A stretch of DNA of 64,000 nt, taken from an uncultured Alphaproteobacteria bacterium. Its GTDB lineage: Bacteria > Pseudomonadota > Alphaproteobacteria > Rhodobacterales > Rhodobacteraceae. The notes beneath the pieces are model-generated. The model did not search any database. It saw only the letters and a list, made by a program, of their open reading frames with translations, and was not told the DNA's origin. Below are positions 54,164 through 63,939 of this stretch, piece after piece. The stretch lies in assembly GCA_902625475.1 (NCBI GenBank), contig CACOBR010000001.1:62001-126000 (forward strand), in the 5' to 3' direction. How positions within the stretch are numbered: the first letter of the stretch is position 1; every line of letters starts with the position of its first letter. A program made the translations under genes and the position numbers.

Positions 54164-57100
54164 TTGTTTCTTCTAAATCGATATCATTTGTAACTCGTAA
54201 GGTAGAACTTAGATCAACATTTCTCATGGAATTAAGCATTTGAATAGGTTCTATTTCATTTTCCTTATCTGTAACTCCGTATTGAATTAATAAATAAAGA
54301 CTATCTGGATGTCTTTCTTGATCAGCCTTTTCCCAAAAGAATTTTTGACCTTTTGTAATAGAAGTTTCTGCAAGTTTCCTCCACTTTGATATTAGTTCCT
54401 CAAATTGTCTTTCAGCATCTTGAACATCACCCTGAATTAAATCAGCTACATCAAGAGTATCAAAATATTCTTTCATATGAGCTCTTAATTCATCTTCTTT
54501 TTCAATTATTTCTAAAGGTTCTTTCATATTACAACAAACTCGAGCTAAACTTACAACTAATGCAGGTAAGGCTCGTTCTCTGCATTTGAATGAGAATGGT
54601 GTAACACTTGTTGGTTCTACATATTTATATATGGATTGATGATATGCTTTAAACGTTTCAAAATGCGACCTATCTCTGCTTCTTCCATGATTATATAGTG
54701 TGAAAACAAGTCCAGGAAACCTTCTTCCTACTCGGCTTGATGCTTGAATGTATTCTGAAGTGTTCTTTGGCTGTCCAGTAACAACCATTAGGCCTAATCG
54801 ATCAATATCAACTCCTACAGATATCATATTTGTGGCGCAAAGTACTTCAACTGGTCTTTTATCACTTTCAGCCCAAAATGGTGTTGGTTTCCATTTAATT
54901 TCCAACTTTTGAAGAATTGCTGATATATCATCCTGATTAGCCCTACTTGTTAATTCCTCAGTAAAAATTGATTGTTTTCTTAGTGAATAGTGAAGCTTAT
55001 ATCTTGCACAGATATTTTGAATTTGCTTAGGAATATCCATAGTGAGTAAACTAGTTGCATAACCAAGTTCTCTAAGAGTATTGAAATACCATACTATTGT
55101 ACCGTAAGGATCAATAAATTTATTATTTATATCTTCTGGAAGGCTTTTTTCGTCAGGATTTTTACTATTAACAATTAGATGTTTTTTAAAAAAAGAAACA
55201 GGAAATTGAATTAAAGGTGACAGTAAATTAACCTCGGCCGTAAGCTGTGATTTTGTACCACTTGCAAAAATTCCTACATACTTTCTTCCAGGTTTATTGT
55301 CAGTATCTTTTGCCTCAACCGCAAAGTAAGAGTCATCATAACTTAAACCTTGTGGAGGAAATGTCCTATAATCACTACCATATAAACCTTTAACTTGCTC
55401 TCTAGCTCTACGAATTGTGGCAGTGGATGCAATTATCTTAGGAGTATTACCAAACTTTTTTATTATCATCTTGAAAATAAATTCGTAATGACCAACAACT
55501 GATCCAAGAGGACCAGATATTAAATGAAGTTCATCTTGTATTATAAGCTTCGGAGGATTATTGTTTAATTTACCAAAAAAACTAGCAGGCTCATCTTTCC
55601 AAGCGATTTGAGCAAATTTATCCACTGTTCCGAGTAACAGAGTGGGAGGGTTTTCATATAGTGCTTCATCAACGACCTGAATTGGTAATTCTTCAAAGTC
55701 ACACTTTGGTTCTGAGCACTTAAAGGCAAATTTTTTATTAGTAGCTAAATATCCTGCATAGTTTTTCTCTGAAAGCTTAGTTTTACACCAAGGACACTCA
55801 AGAAGTGAAAATTTGTTTCTTCCATTATTTTTTAATTCGCCCAGAGATTTACTAGCATCCATAAATCTATTTGGTGTTAAGTCATTTCCAACCCAAAGTC
55901 CAGCGGTGAACCTAACCTTTGAATTTGTAATTTGATCATTTCTAAAAAAATTATTTATTCTCAAATACTCAAGTGCTAAAATTAAACAAGAAGCTCTTTG
56001 GAACTGTTGAGTAGTAAGTAATCTTAGCGTATAACGCATTATAACTTCCGTTCCTGAATTATCTCCATTAATCAATCTTGAAAGAATAATTGAGTAAGCA
56101 GCAACACCAAGATAAGCCTCTGTTTTACCTCCACCTGTTGGAAACCATATTAAATCAACAATATTTCTATCATGTTCATTAATATTATTTCCTATCGGAA
56201 TACCATCCAAATTTAAAAGAATGAAAGCAAGTTGGAAAGGTCTCCAAGATCTTTTTAGGTTCGCATCATTTTGGAGGTCTGGCCTTATATAGCCATTTTC
56301 GTAGTTGTTTTCCTGCCTGTCAATTGATCCGTGAATTTGCTGTAAAAGCATGGCATGATTTGCAAGTCGAAATGAAAAAAATGCGGAGTTATTACTTTCT
56401 AATAAATTGATACTTTTTCTCATTCTTTTTGCAGCTTCAGAACATTTTTCAATATGCTTATTTGCTGTCTCTAAGAATTCTTTATTTATCTTACCAGTAC
56501 TTTGCTTAAGATTATTAATCCAATTTTCATAACTAGTTATAAAATGGTTTAAATTATTTATTATACTTGTTTTGGCAGTATCATTACTTCCTTCCAGTAG
56601 GCTATTTCCAAGAAATGTAAAATCAATATTCTCATTTTTAAAGTCAGATGGAATGATAGGCTTAATTTCATAGTCGGGTATAAGGTTGGAAAATACTTTA
56701 ATGCATCTACCATTTTGATCCAACTCCCAGTCACCAGCACAACCATGACCTCTGCAATAAACTCTTTTTTCTCTATACAAAAGTGCACTTGATTTAGTGT
56801 CTTCATCAAAGAATTCAGGGTTTGGATCTTCTATATCTTTAAAGGTTTCATTGTTATGAACAGTTATTTGAGGTTGAAAAAGTTTCTCTTTTTCTAAATT
56901 ATTCACCAACCAGAGAGTAATTATGCAATTATTATTATTTTTTCTTAACTTATATTTTAAAAAAAAAGCTTTTTCATCATCATTATTTTGCTTTTTATAA
57001 TTAAGAATTCCTGATTTTTTTAATAATGATGATATTGAATATTGGAAGTTATATTCTGTTCTTTTATATCCTTTTTCATCTTCCTCTGAAACAGAAAAAT

Positions 57101-57518
57101 ATCTAGCAAAATAAATTTCAATTTCTGGTTTATCGTTTTTTGAAAAGCAAAATGTTATTCCAATTGCACTTGGTTGAAATTCATTAGCTAAATTAACATC
57201 ATCAAAATTTTCAGGGCTTGTATCATTTGAATGAGACGTGGATTTTGTATTTACAGTATATTCCTCAATATTCAAAATATCGTTCGGAGTTTCTTTTTCT
57301 ATGATTTCTCCAGAGGAAGTAATATCTAAATCAGAATTGTAAGTTTTTGGAAAAAGTATTCCTAAGGAATAATTTTGTTCAGGTGATTTTTGAAGTATTT
57401 TATTTTTGTATTCATCTTCATCTGATTTTATAGGGCCATGTAATTCTTTTCGTATAGAATTATGTAAACAATCTCTAAATTCTTTATGACTATTAAATTC
57501 TTTATCAAAATCAATCAT
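54153..57518 (-). CDS. drmA: DISARM helicase DrmA
   Basis: A 1121-residue superfamily 2 helicase. N-terminal region with YCRGHGCAGDWEL near 260. Walker A in WFPTGGGKTEAYLGVA near 460, Walker B/DEAH-like LIIQDELHLISGPLG near 660, motif III in STATIRRAREQ, and the C-terminal core NMISVGVDIDRLGLMVVTGQ then SEYIQASSRVGRRFPGL near 930. These are DrmA hallmarks. A four-cysteine insert lies between the A and B motifs (CPWCKTKLSE; CSEPKCDF). It overlaps the NERD-helicase gene upstream by 8 bases and drmB downstream by 11. Confidence 0.92.
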   Translation of the reverse strand: MIDFDKEFNSHKEFRDCLHNSIRKELHGPIKSDEDEYKNKILQKSPEQNYSLGILFPKTYNSDLDITSSGEIIEKETPNDILNIEEYTVNTKSTSHSNDTSPENFDDVNLANEFQPSAIGITFCFSKNDKPEIEIYFARYFSVSEEDEKGYKRTEYNFQYSISSLLKKSGILNYKKQNNDDEKAFFLKYKLRKNNNNCIITLWLVNNLEKEKLFQPQITVHNNETFKDIEDPNPEFFDEDTKSSALLYREKRVYCRGHGCAGDWELDQNGRCIKVFSNLIPDYEIKPIIPSDFKNENIDFTFLGNSLLEGSNDTAKTSIINNLNHFITSYENWINNLKQSTGKINKEFLETANKHIEKCSEAAKRMRKSINLLESNNSAFFSFRLANHAMLLQQIHGSIDRQENNYENGYIRPDLQNDANLKRSWRPFQLAFILLNLDGIPIGNNINEHDRNIVDLIWFPTGGGKTEAYLGVAAYSIILSRLINGDNSGTEVIMRYTLRLLTTQQFQRASCLILALEYLRINNFFRNDQITNSKVRFTAGLWVGNDLTPNRFMDASKSLGELKNNGRNKFSLLECPWCKTKLSEKNYAGYLATNKKFAFKCSEPKCDFEELPIQVVDEALYENPPTLLLGTVDKFAQIAWKDEPASFFGKLNNNPPKLIIQDELHLISGPLGSVVGHYEFIFKMIIKKFGNTPKIIASTATIRRAREQVKGLYGSDYRTFPPQGLSYDDSYFAVEAKDTDNKPGRKYVGIFASGTKSQLTAEVNLLSPLIQFPVSFFKKHLIVNSKNPDEKSLPEDINNKFIDPYGTIVWYFNTLRELGYATSLLTMDIPKQIQNICARYKLHYSLRKQSIFTEELTSRANQDDISAILQKLEIKWKPTPFWAESDKRPVEVLCATNMISVGVDIDRLGLMVVTGQPKNTSEYIQASSRVGRRFPGLVFTLYNHGRSRDRSHFETFKAYHQSIYKYVEPTSVTPFSFKCRERALPALVVSLARVCCNMKEPLEIIEKEDELRAHMKEYFDTLDVADLIQGDVQDAERQFEELISKWRKLAETSITKGQKFFWEKADQERHPDSLYLLIQYGVTDKENEIEPIQMLNSMRNVDLSSTLRVTNDIDLEETNVY

Positions 57519-59274
57519 TTAAAAATCGATTATTAAATATGCTATTTATAACCTTACCATTTTTTACACCAATGTAAATAAATCTAAACTTAACTCTTGT
57601 CATTGCAACGTATAATAAAGATCTGAGCCAATCATCATATCTATCATAATCAGACTCGATTAAAATTATATACTCGTTTTCCAAGCCTTTAAAACTTGAT
57701 ACTGTACTCCATCCAATTCCATTTGAAGAAGAAGTTGTCCATAAGTGATTAATCTTCATATCAATAAGTTCTTCTCCTGCAATTGTCTTAAGAGAAGAAA
57801 GAATACTTTTTTTTCGATTTTTTAAAGTTAATATACTTATCTCATTGGGTTTTACACCTTTTTTAATAAGTTTTGACACTACATAATTAAGCTTGGAGAT
57901 TATTTCATGTGATGAATTTTCATTAATAAGTTCTCCTTGTGGCGCTGATACAAATTCCCTTTTTGTGAGTGGTCTTTCTACACCTACTATTGAAGCAGCT
58001 CTGTTAGATATAGTTTTTGGATTTCTGAAGTTTCTTTTCAAAGGTAGATGATGATATATATCTCTTAAATTTTCTAAAAAATATAAATTTAGATTTTTAT
58101 AAACGCCTTTTTGAACACCACTATCAATTGAAATTAAAAAATTTCCATTCTTCTTCCCTCCTGTCAATAATTCAGTTAGGTTATTAAAGCTACTTTCATT
58201 TAATATATCCTGTCCTTCATCAACAAAAATCCAATCAAAGAGATCTAATTTTTTTTTATCAAAAAGTAACAAAAGAGCATTTTCAAAATTTTTTGGTAAG
58301 GCTTCATTAAAATAATTCAGGGTTTTTTCTTCAGAGGAAGGGATTGGTAATCCTGCCATATTACAGTAATACTCCATTAGAGCATGATAATGTAAAACAG
58401 TTACATTTTCTTTTGACTTAAATTTTTGAGCTAAGTAATCCTTTAATTGGGAATTATAACATGTCAGTAATATTTTTTCAGTCGTTGAAAGGCTATGTAT
58501 ACATTCCTGTATGATGAGGGTTTTACCTGACCCAGGTACTCCATCAATTATTGATTGTTTTCTTTTTCTTAGAATTAATTGGTCAACATAAGCTTTTTGA
58601 GTTTCTTCAAGTCTTATTATTTCATCTTTGCTATTTTCTAATTCTATTAAACTTGTATGAGAAATCTCTGGTATTAGTGTTTTCAAAGCCCAAACTAAAT
58701 CGTCATAATTTGGATTTTTATTAACTTTTATCCCTTTTGTTTCTAATAATCTTTTTTTATGGAATTTAGATAGATTTTTTATGTATAGTTCAAAATTTTC
58801 TCTTAATTGTGATTGAGAACATACTTCATTTAAATCCCACTCGATACTTTCGTCACTGAATTCAATATCAGTAAATATTACGCCTCTACCTATAACAAAT
58901 TTATTACGCCTAGTTTTATCTGCATTACTGAGTTTTTCTTCAATTGGATATACTGCATCTCCTGCCTGCTTAAATGGACTTTCTTTTTTTTGATAAGTTG
59001 AATAAATCCATAATCCACCTTCATTTTCAACGTTTTTATCATTTAAACCTAAACTCCTTTTGACTGGACCACTTTTTACTTCTAGGCAAAAAATACCTAA
59101 ATCTGTAATAAGTATGAAATCACACTCACCTTGTCTCTTTTCAAGATGGTTAGACAGTCCTACTGAATGAACTGAAAAATTTTTTTTTCCCGGGAATAAA
59201 TTTTTTAAACTATCAAATACCCTTTTTTCACCTTTATTTCTTCCATTAAATTCAGCTGGTATGCTAAAAATCAT
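57511..59274 (-). CDS. NERD nuclease domain fused to a UvrD/DUF2075-like SF1 helicase
   Basis: About 587 residues. An N-terminal NERD nuclease-like domain (GEKRVFDSLKNLF; RQGECDFILITDLG; FCLEVKSG, the D...ExK active site) precedes an SF1 helicase: Walker A IIDGVPGSGKTLIIQ, Walker B FDWIFVDEGQD, motif V STVSSFKGLENEY and motif VI LLYVAMTRVKFRF. ATG 59274 overlaps the upstream stop by 11 bases; ATG 59295 is an alternative. Such fusions occur in defence islands. It is not a standard DISARM component, and it may supply the nuclease activity that DrmC gives elsewhere. Confidence 0.88.
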   Translation of the reverse strand: MIFSIPAEFNGRNKGEKRVFDSLKNLFPGKKNFSVHSVGLSNHLEKRQGECDFILITDLGIFCLEVKSGPVKRSLGLNDKNVENEGGLWIYSTYQKKESPFKQAGDAVYPIEEKLSNADKTRRNKFVIGRGVIFTDIEFSDESIEWDLNEVCSQSQLRENFELYIKNLSKFHKKRLLETKGIKVNKNPNYDDLVWALKTLIPEISHTSLIELENSKDEIIRLEETQKAYVDQLILRKRKQSIIDGVPGSGKTLIIQECIHSLSTTEKILLTCYNSQLKDYLAQKFKSKENVTVLHYHALMEYYCNMAGLPIPSSEEKTLNYFNEALPKNFENALLLLFDKKKLDLFDWIFVDEGQDILNESSFNNLTELLTGGKKNGNFLISIDSGVQKGVYKNLNLYFLENLRDIYHHLPLKRNFRNPKTISNRAASIVGVERPLTKREFVSAPQGELINENSSHEIISKLNYVVSKLIKKGVKPNEISILTLKNRKKSILSSLKTIAGEELIDMKINHLWTTSSSNGIGWSTVSSFKGLENEYIILIESDYDRYDDWLRSLLYVAMTRVKFRFIYIGVKNGKVINSIFNNRFLND

Positions 59275-62200
59275 TGATTTTCCAAAGCTTTTCAATTTCT
59301 ATTTTTTGAGAATTTTCAATAAGATCTATCTGAAATAATTCTAATTGCAAACTGGCATTACCAACAGATATTTCAATTTTATTCTCTGGTTTTTTACTTC
59401 GATATCGTTCATTCAGAATTTCAATTATTTTTTCTGAATTCTCTAATCGTATTTTATAACATCTATCTATATCTTTTTTAGCTTTTATTATTTTATCTTT
59501 TACATTTTCTATACCATTAAGGCTAAACAGAATTGGTAAAACATCTTCAAAATTTCTTGGTGCAATTAGTGAACTGTCATTTGATATCCAATTTCTTATC
59601 GTTGCTATTGATCTTTTAATTCCATTAGCATTTAAAAATTTTGTTAAGGAATTTGTATCATTTCTGCATTTTGTTTGTAATAAATTGTTTAGATGTTTCT
59701 TCCATTCTGTTGCTCTAATTTTTATATCAGAATATTCTGGTTTAAATCTTGATGCTAATTCTTCAAACATATCGGTTTTACTATCTATAGGAATACATAT
59801 TGTACATCCTTCGTATAAGTTTGATGCAGTTAATTCAGAAAAGTTAAAATGATTATTTTTTTCTTTTCGAAGAATTATTTTTGAACCTGGTGATAGATAG
59901 ATTAATTTATTTTTATTATTTAATATTATTGGTATCGCATCAATTTCTTTTGATCGATCTGAGACAGTATCTTTTTTAATTCTATCTAAAATTATATCTC
60001 TTTCAAAATCACTTATATGCTGTTGTTTTCTGTTAATATTGATATCGTTAGTCTTATCTTCCTTAAATAAATCCATAACTGGACTCTCATTAAAGCTTTT
60101 TTTAGTGTCATTTCTTAATTTATATATATCCTTATTAGTTTTTTCATTCTGATATTCAAAATCCTTTTTCTCGCTTTCGAATAGAAATAATTCTATTTGG
60201 TCTGATGTATTATTCTGTTTTATATATCTATTGATATTATCTTTTAATAAGTACGGAATAATAATATTTCTTGATTTAACAAATTTTCCTACCAAATCCA
60301 TTTTTGTAGAAACACGAGTGTTAAAAATACTTTCTGATTTTAAATAATTTATTGATTGCTGTTTTTTAACATCAGTATCCTCTAAAATAAGAAATTTTCT
60401 ATCTAAGTGATGTCTCAAATAATCAAGAATGCCTCTTTTGAAAATAATCGTCTCAAGATTATTTTGTTGTGTTTCTAATATTGAGAATAATTCATTAAGA
60501 TTCGTGTCAAATTGAATATCAGATTGTATTGATCTCAAAATTTCATCCTTTATTTTGGATGCCAAAGTTATTTCGGATTCTGAAAGTGGATACCATCTTT
60601 TAAAATAAATATCTTTATATCTTATTAATTTAAAGAGAATATTATCATTGATTTGGCTTTGACCTAATTTGTATTGTTTAAATATTTCTTTTAATATTTG
60701 ATTAAATTTTTCAAAAAATGGGTCGTCCAGTGAATGAAAATTTAATTCAACTTTTTTTGAAGATAATTCAAGTTTTTCCTCATAACTGCTCAAACTGTCA
60801 TTAAAACCTATCTCATGATTAATGTTCTTAAAATTTGAAATATGATTTTTAAAATATAATGTTGAAAATTTATGCTTTTTCGAATTTTCATTGAGAGATA
60901 TATTTTCTACGGATGAAAAAATAATTATAATCATTTTTTCATAACCAAAGGCTTCATTTAAATTTAAAAGAAATCTTTTTGCTAGATCTTGAGTATCACA
61001 AACTATAATTATGTCTTCCTTATTTTCTACCTCATCAATTGCTTCATGTAAGCTATCAGCATTTGAAAAAACATTTACATTTGCTTTTTTTGATATTTTA
61101 ATTTCATTATAATTAAATCTAATGAATTCTTTTATTTTTGAACCAAAGGGTCGTAACTCTTCAACATATTCTTCAAATTTATATTTTGTTGTTAAATAAA
61201 AAATTAATTTTCCATTATTGTTAAATGTTAAATATTGAGGGACGAAATAATGATTGATTTGTTGCCAGTCATTAACCAATGACGCGTTTTTCTCAATCCT
61301 TTTAAAAGAAGGTTTAAGAGTGCAAAGACTTAACGCAATTCTAGGAAGTGTCATCGTAGCATTACTACCTTCTTCTTCAATGTCTGAAATCCAAATCACA
61401 TCCTTTATTTGTGTGTCTGGTCCAAGATATTTTACTGCTATAGAACGGTTCGGAAGATTAAAATAAATTATATCCTCTCTATTAATGGTTTGTTCTTTTT
61501 TATCTTGGCTTTTTTTTGTAGTTACAAAATTTAGAAGTAAAAGAAATGCAATTACACTAGCTTCAGGTAAAATAGGTATTATTCTTTTTTTGCCAGTTTT
61601 TATTAAATAATTTATTGAACTAATGATAAAATTGACATGAGGACTTGAGGCTGTAAGTTTTTTTATATTTTTATAGTTTCTTTCAAAAAATAAATTTAAA
61701 ATATTATTGTTTGAGACTAGAAATTCTTTAAGAAGTTTATGACTGTTATCAGGATCATTATGCTCAAGTAAAAGTTCATTTATTACATGAAGGTCATCTG
61801 CCAACCCAAAAATACCTAAATCGTCATCTATTATATCTTTTTGTAAAACTAAATAGGATAAAACTTTTCTTGCCTGTTGTTGAATTTTTTCATCGTTATC
61901 TGGTCTTGTAAATTCAATAATTTTTTTTATTGAATTTTTGATGTCATGAATACTTCCAAATAATTCAAATTTAATAAATTCTTTTTTATATTTTGAATAA
62001 AAATTATTGATATCGCCTTTTTTAAATAGAGGTATATCTATCATTTTTTCATTTATTAATTTTTCTTCATCAAACCAAACAAGTTTTTTCCCTAATCTTT
62101 TAAAATCATCGTTATTGTTTAATTTATCCAAGGCATAAAAAAGTAAATATCTAGTGAATGCTATAATTTCTTGTTTAGTATTTTTCCTACTATTGAAATA

Positions 62201-62452
62201 TTTATTTGTAATTAAAAAAAAAGAAAAAGAAATCTGTTTGCAAAAGTTATTTCCTCTCCTCAATAGTGTACCAATCTGAATAAAAAAATCTAAAAACGCA
62301 GGATCAAATACATTTCTCTCAAATGCAGTATGAATAGAATTATTAGTTTTTTTTAATACAATTTCAGTTTTGTTAATATTTTCATTGTATCTAGTTAAGT
62401 TATCATCAAATTCACGACTTAATAAATCCATTTGTTGTAGAGTTAATTCCAT
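59264..62452 (-). CDS. 1062-residue defence protein, DrmE-like candidate with DUF1232-like segment
   Basis: A large protein without catalytic motifs I can name. Residues about 195-235 (SYLVLQKDIIDDDLGIFGL; ADDLHVINELLL) resemble the YkvA/DUF1232 pattern. The middle has Rossmann-like beta strands (DIIIVCDTQDLAKRFLLNLN; KMIIIIFSS). The last 200 residues are helical with SIATIRNWISNDSSLIAPRN, like the C-terminal region I associate with DrmE of class 2 DISARM. That assignment rests on gene position and weak resemblance only. The gene begins 216 bases beyond the methyltransferase and overlaps the next gene. The 216-base gap holds no supported gene. Confidence 0.6.
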   Translation of the reverse strand: MELTLQQMDLLSREFDDNLTRYNENINKTEIVLKKTNNSIHTAFERNVFDPAFLDFFIQIGTLLRRGNNFCKQISFSFFLITNKYFNSRKNTKQEIIAFTRYLLFYALDKLNNNDDFKRLGKKLVWFDEEKLINEKMIDIPLFKKGDINNFYSKYKKEFIKFELFGSIHDIKNSIKKIIEFTRPDNDEKIQQQARKVLSYLVLQKDIIDDDLGIFGLADDLHVINELLLEHNDPDNSHKLLKEFLVSNNNILNLFFERNYKNIKKLTASSPHVNFIISSINYLIKTGKKRIIPILPEASVIAFLLLLNFVTTKKSQDKKEQTINREDIIYFNLPNRSIAVKYLGPDTQIKDVIWISDIEEEGSNATMTLPRIALSLCTLKPSFKRIEKNASLVNDWQQINHYFVPQYLTFNNNGKLIFYLTTKYKFEEYVEELRPFGSKIKEFIRFNYNEIKISKKANVNVFSNADSLHEAIDEVENKEDIIIVCDTQDLAKRFLLNLNEAFGYEKMIIIIFSSVENISLNENSKKHKFSTLYFKNHISNFKNINHEIGFNDSLSSYEEKLELSSKKVELNFHSLDDPFFEKFNQILKEIFKQYKLGQSQINDNILFKLIRYKDIYFKRWYPLSESEITLASKIKDEILRSIQSDIQFDTNLNELFSILETQQNNLETIIFKRGILDYLRHHLDRKFLILEDTDVKKQQSINYLKSESIFNTRVSTKMDLVGKFVKSRNIIIPYLLKDNINRYIKQNNTSDQIELFLFESEKKDFEYQNEKTNKDIYKLRNDTKKSFNESPVMDLFKEDKTNDININRKQQHISDFERDIILDRIKKDTVSDRSKEIDAIPIILNNKNKLIYLSPGSKIILRKEKNNHFNFSELTASNLYEGCTICIPIDSKTDMFEELASRFKPEYSDIKIRATEWKKHLNNLLQTKCRNDTNSLTKFLNANGIKRSIATIRNWISNDSSLIAPRNFEDVLPILFSLNGIENVKDKIIKAKKDIDRCYKIRLENSEKIIEILNERYRSKKPENKIEISVGNASLQLELFQIDLIENSQKIEIEKLWKINDF

Positions 62453-62668
62453 ATTTCAAACTCCAGATAAAATAGAAAAATATTCAACTATATATTATTT
62501 TCAAAAACAAGTTTTTTTTATTATCAACATATTTCAATCGTTTCATGCAGGTATAATTAGTTTTGTTGAATATATTACCTAAAATCATTTGAGAGAATTT
62601 GGTAATAATAATATCAAAGCTAGCGTAATTGATAATCAAAAAGTCTTTTTAGAGTTTTAAGCTTTAAC

Positions 62669-63829
62669 TTAAAAATTAAATTCTTTTTGGTTTAAGAATT
62701 GATGACTTTCTTCAATATTTGGATAGTCAATTCCTGCAAAAGTTTTTAATATTGCCTCAAGAATAATACTTGCACCTTCAACAGGTACTGCCATTCCAAT
62801 TTGTCTACGTATGCTTTCTTTTGAACCATGGAATATAAAATTATCTGGGAAGGTTTGCAATCTTGCTCTTTCTCTATTTGTAAGTGATCTTGGTTCGGAC
62901 CAATGATAGATATGAGTGCCTCCACCACCGCTTCCAGTTACAGTATAAGCAGGACTATTTGGATCAAGCCTTTTGTAAATCATAGATAGCTTGGCATCTG
63001 AAACATTAAGTTTTAAATCATTTGGCAATTCAGCTGTCCAAGCATTTTCACCTGGTTTAATTTTTTTTAAACGTTCTATTACTTTAGAAGTTTGTTTTGT
63101 AAATTCATGATTATAAAAATGATCAAGAATTGGAGGATTTTCAATTGCTTCCTTGCAAGTTTTAAAGTTATTCCTGAATTTTGGCTTAGGAATTTTAAAG
63201 TTCAAATTAAGATCATTTCTTAAACCTACTAGGATATATCGGTGTCTTGCCTGAGGTATACCATATTCTTCAAATTTATAATGATGTGCCGCAATTTTAT
63301 AACCATGAGTACCTGCGTTGGAAAGATCATTATAAATCTGTTGAAAAGCTTTTCCTGAATTTGCTACTGATATACCTGAAACGTTTTCTGCCAAAAAAAA
63401 TTTTGGATTATTTCTATCTATAAATTTCACACCAAAAGTATAAAGTGGACCAAATTTTCCATAAAGTCCTTCTGTTTTTCCGACATTGCTAAAGTCATTA
63501 CAAGGAAAGCCATATAGCAATCCGTCAACATAAGGAAGTTTTTCAATTTCAAGTTCTCGGATATCTTCACAAATCACCTTAAATGATTTTTCAGATTTTA
63601 AAGGTATATTCTTTTGATATGTAATGCATGTATCATAATGATTATCCGTTGCCCAAATATGTTTAAAGCAATATTTTTTATTATTTAAAGATATGTTAGT
63701 ATTTTTTGCAGCCAACCCAATTCCTCCTGGACCGCAGTACATTTCACCTATAGTCAAAATGTTTTGCATTTTATTATTTGTATATTCAGGGAAGGTATAA
63801 GGTTTCTGATTTAGTAGATTTTTTACCAT
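62669..63829 (-). CDS. DNA (cytosine-5) methyltransferase, DrmMII-like
   Basis: A 386-residue C5 methyltransferase. Motif I EMYCGPGGIGLAAK, motif IV with the catalytic cysteine LLYGFPCNDFSNVGK, motif VI FLAENVSGI, motif VIII PQARHRYILVGLR, and motifs IX-X RERARLQTFPDNF and RQIGMAVPVEGA (GMAVP where GNAVP is usual). It modifies host DNA so the DISARM complex spares it. It leads the defence genes on the minus strand and is divergent from vsr. An independent methyltransferase that merely neighbours the operon is possible, but class 2 DISARM normally has exactly this enzyme. Confidence 0.92.
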   Translation of the reverse strand: MVKNLLNQKPYTFPEYTNNKMQNILTIGEMYCGPGGIGLAAKNTNISLNNKKYCFKHIWATDNHYDTCITYQKNIPLKSEKSFKVICEDIRELEIEKLPYVDGLLYGFPCNDFSNVGKTEGLYGKFGPLYTFGVKFIDRNNPKFFLAENVSGISVANSGKAFQQIYNDLSNAGTHGYKIAAHHYKFEEYGIPQARHRYILVGLRNDLNLNFKIPKPKFRNNFKTCKEAIENPPILDHFYNHEFTKQTSKVIERLKKIKPGENAWTAELPNDLKLNVSDAKLSMIYKRLDPNSPAYTVTGSGGGGTHIYHWSEPRSLTNRERARLQTFPDNFIFHGSKESIRRQIGMAVPVEGASIILEAILKTFAGIDYPNIEESHQFLNQKEFNF

Positions 63830-63939
63830 CTAATTTCTTTAATCTTATTTAGTATAAATATTATCATTACAAAATTTAATTATATTAAATTATAGTTTCT
63901 TGAAATCATAACATAAAAATTTTTACAAGGTTATTTTTT

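Noticed and set aside
62590..62660. Possible C-terminal coding remnant on the plus strand (LREFGNNNIKASVIDNQKVF)
   Set aside because: Too short, with no start or partner sequence upstream; it cannot be separated from chance.
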